Assembly (NCBI GenBank): GCA_023456105.1
Contig: JAEYAO010000125.1
Location: 1 to 21,901 of the forward strand
From: Pseudomonadota bacterium
GTDB lineage: Bacteria > Pseudomonadota > Alphaproteobacteria > Caulobacterales > Caulobacteraceae
Reading direction: 5' to 3'
DNA length: 21,901 nucleotides
Part shown: positions 13,994-20,835 of the stretch, one piece after another
How positions within the stretch are numbered: the first letter of the stretch is position 1
How the letters are laid out: the number at the start of each line of letters is the position of its first letter
The notes under the pieces: model-generated
Told to the model about the DNA's origin: nothing
Seen by the model: only the letters and a program-made list of their open reading frames with translations
The model's database searches: none
Position numbers and translations under genes: made by a program

Positions 13994-14935
13994 ATGAACC
14001 GCCCTCTTTCAGACCTGCACGTCGCCGTCCTGATGGGCGGGATTTCGGCCGAGCGCGAGGTGTCGCTGAACTCGGGCGAGGGCTGCGCACGGGCGCTGGA
14101 GGCGCAGGGCGCGCGCGTGTCGCGCATCGACGCCGGCCGAGATCTCGCCAATGTGCTGGGCGGTCTGATCCGTCCGGACGTGGTGCTCAACTGCCTGCAC
14201 GGCGCCTGGGGCGAGGACGGCTGCGTCCAAGGCGTGCTGGAGACGCTGCGCATCCCCTACACCCACTCCGGCGTGCTGGCCTCGGCCCTGGCCATGGACA
14301 AGGAGAAGTCCAAGTCCGTGCTGCGCGCCGCCGGCGTGCGGGTGCCGGGCGGGGGCCTGTTCGACCGGCGCGAGGTCGCGAGCCGCCACGTCGTCACGCC
14401 GCCTTACGTCATCAAGCCGAACGCCGAAGGCTCCTCCGTAGGGGTCTATCTGGTCCGCTCCGCCGACGAGTCGCCGGTCGCGGCCGTGGGCGCCGACGGC
14501 TGGACCTACGGCGAGCAGGTTGTGGTCGAACCCTATATCGCCGGCAAGGAGCTGTGCGTGGCCGTGCTGGGCGAGGCCACGGGCCCGCGCGCCCTGACCG
14601 TGACCGACATCACCCCCACCAAGGGTTTCTACGACTACGAAGCCAAATACACGCCCGGCGGCTCGGTCCACGTCCTGCCGGCGGCGCTGCCCGCCCATGT
14701 GTTCGAGGCGGCGCTGCGCGAAGCCGAACGGGCGCACGCCGCCATGGGCTGCCGCGGCGTGTCGCGATCCGACTTCCGTTATGACGATGTTAACGACGAT
14801 CTCGTTCTTCTGGAGGTCAACACCCAGCCCGGCATGACCTCGACCTCGCTCGTGCCCGAGCAGGCCGCCCATGTGGGCATGAGTTACGAAGATCTGGTGC
14901 GTTGGATGGTGGAGGACGCCTCATGCCCGCGGTAG
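13994..14935 (+). CDS. ddl: D-alanine--D-alanine ligase
   Basis: Ddl makes the D-Ala-D-Ala dipeptide that MurF adds to the peptidoglycan precursor. The 313-residue ATP-grasp protein starts with the family motif VLMGGISAEREVSLNSG (12-28). It also has HGAWGEDG (69-76), SGVLASALAMDK (92-103), the ATP-grasp strand VIKPNAEGSSVGVYLV, and the C-terminal metal and substrate motif EVNTQPGMTSTSLVP. The Tyr-Asp-Tyr-Glu loop after KGFYDYEAKY is the usual omega loop. It is short B-type in length. Its last 13 bp overlap the start of ftsQ and contain no gap, so the two are translationally coupled. A CtrA-like box lies within the gene at 14779-14793. Confidence 0.97.
   Translation: MNRPLSDLHVAVLMGGISAEREVSLNSGEGCARALEAQGARVSRIDAGRDLANVLGGLIRPDVVLNCLHGAWGEDGCVQGVLETLRIPYTHSGVLASALAMDKEKSKSVLRAAGVRVPGGGLFDRREVASRHVVTPPYVIKPNAEGSSVGVYLVRSADESPVAAVGADGWTYGEQVVVEPYIAGKELCVAVLGEATGPRALTVTDITPTKGFYDYEAKYTPGGSVHVLPAALPAHVFEAALREAERAHAAMGCRGVSRSDFRYDDVNDDLVLLEVNTQPGMTSTSLVPEQAAHVGMSYEDLVRWMVEDASCPR
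14779..14793 (+). promoter_or_regulatory. CtrA-like box inside ddl, upstream of ftsQ
   Basis: TTAT-N7-TTAAC, a 7/8 match to the CtrA consensus, lies in an unusually AT-rich spot of the ddl coding sequence (codons for Tyr-Asp-Asp-Val-Asn), about 130 bp before the ftsQ start. In Caulobacter the ftsQA promoter is known to lie near the end of the upstream gene and to be under CtrA control, so the position fits. Confidence 0.5.
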
Positions 14936-15810
14936 TTCGCGGCGGTCGGCGACAAGGTGTTCAGGGCTCCCCGCGCGGCGCCTCTTCCGGGGGGAGGGGG
15001 CGGGCCCGCGGGGGCGCCTCGCGCAACGCCGGGCCCATTCCCGGCCAGATGGCGGCCATCGGCCGCCTGGACCTGTCCCCCCGCGCCGTCGTCGTCTGCC
15101 TCTCCGCCGGGGTTCTGGCCCTGGCCGCCGTGCTGGCGACGGGCGCGCGGGCCGAGCGCATCGGCGCCTCGATCTCGCACGGGATCGACACCGTCACCGT
15201 CGGCATGGGCTTCTCGCTGAAGCGCGTGCACATCGCCGGCGCCTCGGGCGAGGCCGAGCCGGCCGTCCGTCAGGCGCTGGGCCTCCACGCCGGCCAGCCG
15301 CTGGTCGGCCTTGATCTGGATGCGGTGCGCGCGCGGGTCCAGGCGGTCGGCTGGGTCAAGGAGGCGCGCGTGGTGCGCCTCCTGCCCGACACCCTGATCG
15401 TCGAGGTCGTCGAGCACGACCGCCTGGCCGTGTGGCAGTCCGCCGGCCGCGCCCAGGTCATCGACGGCCAGGGGCAGGTGATTCCCGGCGCCGAGGCCGG
15501 CCGCTATCCGGGCCTGCCGCTGGTGGTGGGCAAGGGCGCCGACCAGGCGGCCGCCGAGGTGCTGCCGCTGCTGGCCCAGCGTCCGCGCCTGATGGGCCGC
15601 GTCGACGCCCTGGTGCGGGTGGACGAGCGCCGCTGGGACCTGCGCCTCAAGGACGGCAGCCTGATCCAGCTTCCGGCCATCGACCAGGAGGCGGCCCTGA
15701 TCCGCCTGGATGCGCTGGACCAGCGCGAACGCCTGCTCGACCTGGGCTTCGCCCGCGTCGATCTCAGAACCCCGGAAGAGGTCGCGGTGCGGCCCTCCGG
15801 CGACGCCTGA
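14923..15810 (+). CDS. ftsQ: Cell division protein FtsQ
   Basis: FtsQ is a bitopic inner-membrane protein that links early and late divisome proteins through FtsB and FtsL. The 295-residue product has a cytoplasmic tail of about 52 residues very rich in Gly and Arg, one membrane segment (about 54-74), a periplasmic POTRA domain (about 98-168) starting SLKRVHIAGASG, and the FtsQ beta domain with GQVIPGAEAGRYPGLPLVVG. I chose the ATG at 14923 because GGAGG stands 7 nt before it; a TTG at 14902 would add seven residues and lacks such a site. The gene overlaps the end of ddl by 13 bp and is followed by ftsA after 23 bp. Sequence conservation of FtsQ is low, so the call rests on architecture and context together. 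Confidence 0.95.
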   Translation: MPAVVRGGRRQGVQGSPRGASSGGRGRARGGASRNAGPIPGQMAAIGRLDLSPRAVVVCLSAGVLALAAVLATGARAERIGASISHGIDTVTVGMGFSLKRVHIAGASGEAEPAVRQALGLHAGQPLVGLDLDAVRARVQAVGWVKEARVVRLLPDTLIVEVVEHDRLAVWQSAGRAQVIDGQGQVIPGAEAGRYPGLPLVVGKGADQAAAEVLPLLAQRPRLMGRVDALVRVDERRWDLRLKDGSLIQLPAIDQEAALIRLDALDQRERLLDLGFARVDLRTPEEVAVRPSGDA

Positions 15811-15833
15811 CAAGAAGAAGGACAAGACACGTC

Positions 15834-17174
15834 ATGGGCGGCAAGGAACGCGGCGGCGCAGCCAACGATCACGGCCGAGGCGGGGACCCGCGCACGGGCC
15901 GCGCGCCGGTGGTGGCCGCGCTGGACATCGGCCAGTCCAAGGTCTCCTGCTTCATCATGAAGCCGGAGGGCGTGCGCCACGCCGACCGCACCATTCGCGT
16001 GGCCGGCGCCAGCCACGTCCAGTCGCGCGGCGTCAAGGGCGGGGCCATCATCAACATGGACGAGGCCGCCCAGGCCATCGGCCACGCGGTCGAGCGGGCC
16101 GAGCGCGCCGCCTCCAGCCCCGTGTCCGGCGTCATCGTCACCACCGCCATCGGCCAGATGGCAAGCCACCGGGTGCAGGCCCGTGTTTCGCTGGGCGCCA
16201 ATCCGGTGGGCGACGCCGACCTCGCCCGCGCCATCGGCATGGCCCTGGCCCAGATCCGCCTGCCCAATCGCCGGCCCATCCACGTCCTGCCGATCGCCTG
16301 GTCGGTGGACGGCGCGCGCGGCGTGCACGATCCACGCTCGATGCGCGGCGGCTCGCTGGGCCTCGACCTTCTGGTCGTGTCCATGGCCGAGAACGTCTTC
16401 ACCACTCTCAGCCACTGCCTGGAGCTGGCGCACCTCGACCTCCATGGTGTGGCCGCGGCCCCCGTCGTCTCCTCGCTCGCCGCGCTGGAGGAGGACGAGA
16501 TGGACCTGGGCGCCGTCTGCATCGACATGGGCGGCGGCTCGACCAGCGCCGCCGTCTGGGGCGGGCGGTCGTTGCTTCACATCGAATCGCTGAACGTCGG
16601 CGGCGACCACGTCACCTCCGACATCGCGCGAGGCCTTTCGACCTCAAAGGCGGGCGCCGAGCGGCTCAAGACCCTGCACGGTTCGGCCATGGCCAGCGCC
16701 AACGAGGACCGCGAGATGCTGGAGGCCCCGCCGCGCGGCGAGGACGCCTCCGCCGGTCCCGTGATCGTGCCGCGCGCCATGCTGAAGACCGTGATCGCCC
16801 CGCGCGTCGAGGAAACGCTGGAACTGCTGCGCGACCGCCTGCGCAACGCCGGCGTGGGGCTCGAGCCCGGCGCAGGGCTCGTGCTCACCGGCGGCGCCAG
16901 CCAGCTGAACGGCGTGCGCGAACTGGCCGTGCGTGTGTTCGACCGCCCTGTCCGCCTCGGAAAGCCCCAACGCGCGCCACATTTGGCCGACGCCGCCTCC
17001 GGCCCCGCCTTCTGCGCCTCCGCCGGCGTCCTCCTCCGCGCCGCCTACGGCCCCCGCGAAGCCGTCTCCGCCCGCAAGCTGATGGCCCGCCAGATCACCG
17101 CCGCCGACGCTCCCCGCGTCTACAGAGGCAATGTCGTCGGCCGCGTGGCGGGCTGGCTGCGGGAAAACCTTTAG
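15834..17174 (+). CDS. ftsA: Cell division protein FtsA
   Basis: FtsA is an actin-fold ATPase that tethers FtsZ filaments to the membrane and recruits later division proteins. The 446-residue protein has the phosphate-1 motif ALDIGQSKVSCF (29-40), phosphate-2 CIDMGGGSTS (229-238), the adenosine motif LTGGASQL (351-358) and a C-terminal amphipathic helix VVGRVAGWLRENL (434-446) that serves as membrane anchor. The first 25 residues are a Gly/Arg-rich extension beyond the usual start. The ATG follows a purine-rich AAGAAGAAGGA stretch at somewhat long spacing. ftsA is close behind ftsQ, but unlike in most bacteria the next gene is not ftsZ; a TonB-dependent receptor intervenes. The 1C region appears intact. 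Confidence 0.97.
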   Translation: MGGKERGGAANDHGRGGDPRTGRAPVVAALDIGQSKVSCFIMKPEGVRHADRTIRVAGASHVQSRGVKGGAIINMDEAAQAIGHAVERAERAASSPVSGVIVTTAIGQMASHRVQARVSLGANPVGDADLARAIGMALAQIRLPNRRPIHVLPIAWSVDGARGVHDPRSMRGGSLGLDLLVVSMAENVFTTLSHCLELAHLDLHGVAAAPVVSSLAALEEDEMDLGAVCIDMGGGSTSAAVWGGRSLLHIESLNVGGDHVTSDIARGLSTSKAGAERLKTLHGSAMASANEDREMLEAPPRGEDASAGPVIVPRAMLKTVIAPRVEETLELLRDRLRNAGVGLEPGAGLVLTGGASQLNGVRELAVRVFDRPVRLGKPQRAPHLADAASGPAFCASAGVLLRAAYGPREAVSARKLMARQITAADAPRVYRGNVVGRVAGWLRENL

Positions 17175-17182
17175 TATGCCAA

Positions 17183-17232
17183 CTGTGACATCCCTGTGAC
17201 CCAAACAACACGGGTCGCTGCAATGCTGTCAT
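17183..17232 (+). promoter_or_regulatory. Pho-box-like direct repeats upstream of the TonB-dependent receptor
   Basis: CTGTGAC occurs twice at 17183-17189 and 17194-17200, spaced exactly 11 bp, and an exact CTGTCAT, the PhoB half-site, follows at 17226-17232. PhoB boxes are 7-bp CTGTCAT-like repeats separated by 4 bp, so the spacing fits while two bases per upstream repeat deviate. The rest of the 165-bp gap (17233-17339) includes TTGAGC at 17251 as a possible -35 and an AGGGGAAAA stretch before the start codon. Confidence 0.4.
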
Positions 17233-17339
17233 AGAGGCGCCACTTTTCGCTTGAGCTCAGCCTCAGTTCTCCTAGCGTCGATGATGAGGCTGCGGCGACA
17301 AATCCGCGGCGGTCGGTCACTAGGGGAAAAGTTCAACTC

Positions 17340-20300
17340 ATGCGTTCCATCCGCAATCGCCTTTTCGGCACAACCGTGCTGGCCGGCCTGCTGCTAGCAG
17401 CCGTGCCCGCCGCCGCGCAGACCGCCCAGCCGCTCAACCAGACTCAGGATGACGCTGACGAGTTGGGCGAAATCGTTGTCACGGGCTCGCTGATCCGTCG
17501 CGACCCGGTCAACGCCCCGACGCCGCTGACGACGGTCAGCCGCGACGAGCTCCTGACGACGGGTCAGACTACAGTTATCGACTACCTGGCGACAATCCCG
17601 GCGCTGTCGAACTCCGTGGTGCCCTCCGACACCACCGGTTCGGGCCTGGGCGACGGCGGCCTTGACCTGCCCAACCTGCGCAGCCTGGGTTCGGGCCGCA
17701 CGCTGACGCTCGTCGACGGGCGCCGCCATGTGGGCTCCAACGGCGGATCGCTGGCGGTTGACGTCTCGTCAATCCCGCGTCTGCTGATCCAGAACGTGGA
17801 AATCGTCACCGGCGGCGCCTCGTCCATCTACGGTGCCGACGCCGTGTCCGGCGTTCTGAACTTCATCATGCGCCGCGACTTCGAGGGGCTGGAGATCGAC
17901 GCCAACTATGGCGAGATCAACAGCGGCGGCGAGGCGACGCAGCGTGTCTCCGCCTTGATCGGCAAGAACTTCATGGACGATCGTCTGAACGTCTATCTGC
18001 ACAGCGAATTCGAGCGGGCTGACGAAGTCACCTCCACTGACGTGAGCTGGCTGGAAGACGCGCCTATCCAGATCGGCCTGGACGCCGATCCCACCAATGT
18101 CGTGTCCGACGGCGTTCTGGACAGCGACTTCTTCACGGGTCTGCGCCGTATTGACCGTCCGCGCTGGGGTCAGACGACCTTGGCCAGCATGCAGCAGCCC
18201 AGCCCGCTCAACGATCCCGATGTGGCGCTGGCGTCCTGCACCGGCTTCACCAGCGCGAACTGCTACGGCGTCACGCCCGGCAAGACCTTCTGGTATGATC
18301 CCGGCACCGGCACCGGTCGCTTGGCGGACTTTGGCCAGCGCATCGGCAACACGGGCGTGAGCCGCCCCTACAACTATAACGGCGACGGCGAAAACCCGTC
18401 CCTGTTCAGCACCGGCTCGCGCACCGGCGAGACCGAAAGCTACCGTGCCCAGACGGGTGTGAACTTCGAGATCGCCGAGGGTCTTTCGGCCTATGCCGAG
18501 GCCAAGTACGTCAAGGAAGAAACCTTTGACGTTTCGCAGCCGACCTTCTTCGACATCAACCTGGTCAACTCCTACGGCGCGAACGTGGCGAACATCGCCC
18601 GCAGCTCGTCGTCCTTTGATCTGCGGTATTCCGACAACGCCTTCCTGCCGGCGAATGTGAAGGCGGCGATCGCCTCCAACACCTTCACCGTGTATTCGGC
18701 GCCGACGGCGACCAGCCCCGGCGTCGCGACCAGCGTTGTGGCCGCGCCCTATGCTCGCCATTCGATGTTCGGTCCGGATCGCAGCCAGGACAACGAGCGC
18801 GAACTCCAGCGCTATGTCGCCGGCTTCCGCGGCGACCGCGACAACCTGTTCTTTGTCAAGGACTGGAACTGGGATCTGGGCTACACCTACGGCAAGGTCG
18901 AGGTCCGCAACACCGAACGCGGGCTGGACATTCAGCGGTTCTGGCTGGCGTCCGACGCCGTTGTCGACACCGCCGGCCTGGTGAACGGCACTCCGGGTCA
19001 GATCGTCTGCCGCGCCCAGCTGATCTCGGCTCAGGGCCTGCCCGTCACCGACTACAACCTGGGCGGCGACCTGCGCACCAACAACCCGGACGTGATCCGT
19101 CAGTGCGTGCCGCTGAACATCTTCGGCAAGGACAACCAGTCGGCTGCAGCGCTCGAGTACATCGACGCCGCGATCAACGTCCGCGAAACCAATGAACAGC
19201 AACAGGCGCTGTTCACCACCTCGGGTCAGCTCTGGGACTTCTGGGGCGCCGGCGCCATCGGCGTGGCTCTGGGCGGCGAGTACCGCAAGGAAAGCACTTC
19301 GGCCATCGGCCGCAGCGCGGACACCGGCGATCGCTTCCTGTTCCTGAACACCGGGCCGGATTTCCCTGAAGTCTCCTATGAGAGCAAGGAAGTCTTCGCC
19401 GAACTGTCGATCCCGCTGTTCCGTGACTTCATCCTGGGCGAGTATGCGGAACTGAGCGGTTCATACCGTTACGCAGACTACAGCACCGTTGGCGAAATCG
19501 ACGTCTCCGGCGTCAATCTGGTGTGGCGTCCGATCCGCGACATCACGTTCAAGACCAGCTACAACACCTCGGTCCGCGTGCCGGATCTGAACGAGAACTT
19601 CAGCCCCTTCACAGAGACGTTCCAGAACGGCTTTGTGGATCCTTGCACCACGCTGAACATCGCCGCTCAACAGGACGCGACCATTCGGGCTAACCGCATC
19701 GCCAACTGTACGGCGCTGGCCGCTCAGCAGGGCCTGACCTTCGACTTCGCGGGCGCCACCGCAACCAACGTCGATGACTTCAACCCTGTTTATGGTTCGG
19801 GCATTTCCGGTGTATCGGGCGGCAATCCCGCTTTGCAGCCGGAAGAGTCGAACTCCTTCACCTTCTCGACGACGATCCAGCCGCGCTTCATCCCGAACCT
19901 CGCGCTGGTGTTCGACTACTTCGAGATCGAGATCGAGAACGTCATCGCCTCGGTCACGGCTCAGACGGCCGCCAACAACTGCGTCAACGGCCCGACCCTG
20001 AACAGCTCGGCGTGCGACACCATCTTCCGCAACAACCCGGACATCCCGTTCGGCCTGGGCGCCCCGCAGAACGATCCCATCGGCGGCTTTATCCAGGGCT
20101 CCATCAACTACGCGGCCCTGACCACGCGCGGCATCGACTTCAAGGCGCGCTACAACCTGGACATGGAAGACGCCTTTGGTCGTGACTGGGGCCGCCTCGA
20201 CTATTCGATCGGGGGCACCTACCTGATCGAGCAGCAGAACTTCCTGGACTCGACCAATGCGGCCAACTTCACCGAATTGGCCCAACTGGTCGGCTATCCG

Positions 20301-20630
20301 CGGGTTCGCTTCACCTCGTCGCTCACCTACACCCCCAACGATGTGTGGAGCGTCAACTGGACGGTGGACTGGCAGTCCTCGCAGGACATCATCAAGCCGG
20401 TGGACTTCATCAACAACCCGGACAGCCGCTACTTCCACCTGGCCGACACGGGCAACTTCGCTCGTCACGACCTGACGGCGCGGTGGAATGTTCGTGAGGA
20501 CCTGTCGCTGCGGGCGGGTGTGGTCAATGTGTTCGACGAAAACCAGTCGATCGCCTTGGGCACCACCGTCTATTCCAACTTCGATCCTTACGGTCGTCGC
20601 TTCTTTGTCGGCCTGAACCTGCGCCGCTAA
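17340..20630 (+). CDS. TonB-dependent outer membrane receptor
   Basis: This 1096-residue protein is an outer-membrane beta-barrel that imports a ligand using energy from TonB-ExbBD. It has a signal peptide (about 1-26, AAA before QTAQ), a TonB-box-like GEIVVTGS (43-50), a plug domain (about 50-190, with LVDGRRHVGSNGG and IYGADAVSGVLNFIMRRDFEG), and a long barrel containing the C-terminal half typical of the large Caulobacter/sphingomonad receptors (YNTSVRVPDLNENFSP, GGNPALQPEESNSF). Several closely paired cysteines in predicted outer loops suggest disulfides. Its third codon positions carry more T than its neighbours, consistent with high expression. Oddities: it ends Leu-Asn-Leu-Arg-Arg rather than in an aromatic residue, and it stands between ftsA and ftsZ. 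Ligand unknown; the Pho-like upstream repeat hints at phosphate-linked control. Confidence 0.93.
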   Translation: MRSIRNRLFGTTVLAGLLLAAVPAAAQTAQPLNQTQDDADELGEIVVTGSLIRRDPVNAPTPLTTVSRDELLTTGQTTVIDYLATIPALSNSVVPSDTTGSGLGDGGLDLPNLRSLGSGRTLTLVDGRRHVGSNGGSLAVDVSSIPRLLIQNVEIVTGGASSIYGADAVSGVLNFIMRRDFEGLEIDANYGEINSGGEATQRVSALIGKNFMDDRLNVYLHSEFERADEVTSTDVSWLEDAPIQIGLDADPTNVVSDGVLDSDFFTGLRRIDRPRWGQTTLASMQQPSPLNDPDVALASCTGFTSANCYGVTPGKTFWYDPGTGTGRLADFGQRIGNTGVSRPYNYNGDGENPSLFSTGSRTGETESYRAQTGVNFEIAEGLSAYAEAKYVKEETFDVSQPTFFDINLVNSYGANVANIARSSSSFDLRYSDNAFLPANVKAAIASNTFTVYSAPTATSPGVATSVVAAPYARHSMFGPDRSQDNERELQRYVAGFRGDRDNLFFVKDWNWDLGYTYGKVEVRNTERGLDIQRFWLASDAVVDTAGLVNGTPGQIVCRAQLISAQGLPVTDYNLGGDLRTNNPDVIRQCVPLNIFGKDNQSAAALEYIDAAINVRETNEQQQALFTTSGQLWDFWGAGAIGVALGGEYRKESTSAIGRSADTGDRFLFLNTGPDFPEVSYESKEVFAELSIPLFRDFILGEYAELSGSYRYADYSTVGEIDVSGVNLVWRPIRDITFKTSYNTSVRVPDLNENFSPFTETFQNGFVDPCTTLNIAAQQDATIRANRIANCTALAAQQGLTFDFAGATATNVDDFNPVYGSGISGVSGGNPALQPEESNSFTFSTTIQPRFIPNLALVFDYFEIEIENVIASVTAQTAANNCVNGPTLNSSACDTIFRNNPDIPFGLGAPQNDPIGGFIQGSINYAALTTRGIDFKARYNLDMEDAFGRDWGRLDYSIGGTYLIEQQNFLDSTNAANFTELAQLVGYPRVRFTSSLTYTPNDVWSVNWTVDWQSSQDIIKPVDFINNPDSRYFHLADTGNFARHDLTARWNVREDLSLRAGVVNVFDENQSIALGTTVYSNFDPYGRRFFVGLNLRR

Positions 20631-20652
20631 GCCGGTTCAATCGATGCGATGG

Positions 20653-20690
20653 AGGCGGCCCTGGCAGCAGGGCCGCCTTTCTCGTTTCCG
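20653..20690 (+). terminator. Intrinsic terminator after the TonB-dependent receptor
   Basis: AGGCGGCCCTG (20653-20663) pairs perfectly with CAGGGCCGCCT (20668-20678), 11 bp with a GCAG loop, followed by TTTCTCGTTT. It lies 23 nt after the receptor stop and should separate receptor transcription from ftsZ. Confidence 0.88.
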
Positions 20691-20729
20691 GCCAGGCCGC
20701 ATCCCCAGCTGATGCGGCCTGTCTGATGT

Positions 20730-20744
20730 TTAACCCTTCCTTTA
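20730..20744 (+). promoter_or_regulatory. CtrA-like box 1 upstream of ftsZ
   Basis: TTAA-N7-TTTAC, 7/8 to the CtrA consensus, about 92-106 nt before the ftsZ start. Caulobacter ftsZ is known to be repressed by CtrA. Confidence 0.5.
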
Positions 20745-20755
20745 CCTCGCGCATT

Positions 20756-20760
20756 GATTC
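20756..20760. promoter_or_regulatory. GANTC site 1 upstream of ftsZ
   Basis: GATTC lies between the two CtrA-like boxes. It is a CcrM target; ftsZ transcription in Caulobacter is reported to depend on CcrM methylation. Confidence 0.65.
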
Positions 20761-20761
20761 A

Positions 20762-20776
20762 TTAACGGGCGTGTAA
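20762..20776 (+). promoter_or_regulatory. CtrA-like box 2 upstream of ftsZ
   Basis: TTAA-N7-GTAAC, 7/8 to the CtrA consensus, about 60-74 nt before the ftsZ start and directly after GANTC site 1. Confidence 0.5.
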
Positions 20777-20782
20777 CGATGC

Positions 20783-20787
20783 GAATC
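20783..20787. promoter_or_regulatory. GANTC site 2 upstream of ftsZ
   Basis: GAATC lies 49-53 nt before the ftsZ start, probably near the transcription start or -10 region. Together with site 1 it makes two CcrM targets 27 bp apart. Confidence 0.65.
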
Positions 20788-20835
20788 GGCGGGCTCGCAT
20801 CGACGTCGCAGGGCAGGTCGGAAGGTCGGTAAAGC

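Noticed and set aside
14902..14922. TTG start giving FtsQ seven extra residues
   Set aside because: It lacks a ribosome binding site, while GGAGG is perfectly placed for the ATG at 14923.
17175..17339. Mobile-element border between ftsA and the receptor gene
   Set aside because: No terminal inverted repeats, target duplication, tRNA or integrase sequence was found at either end of the receptor gene.
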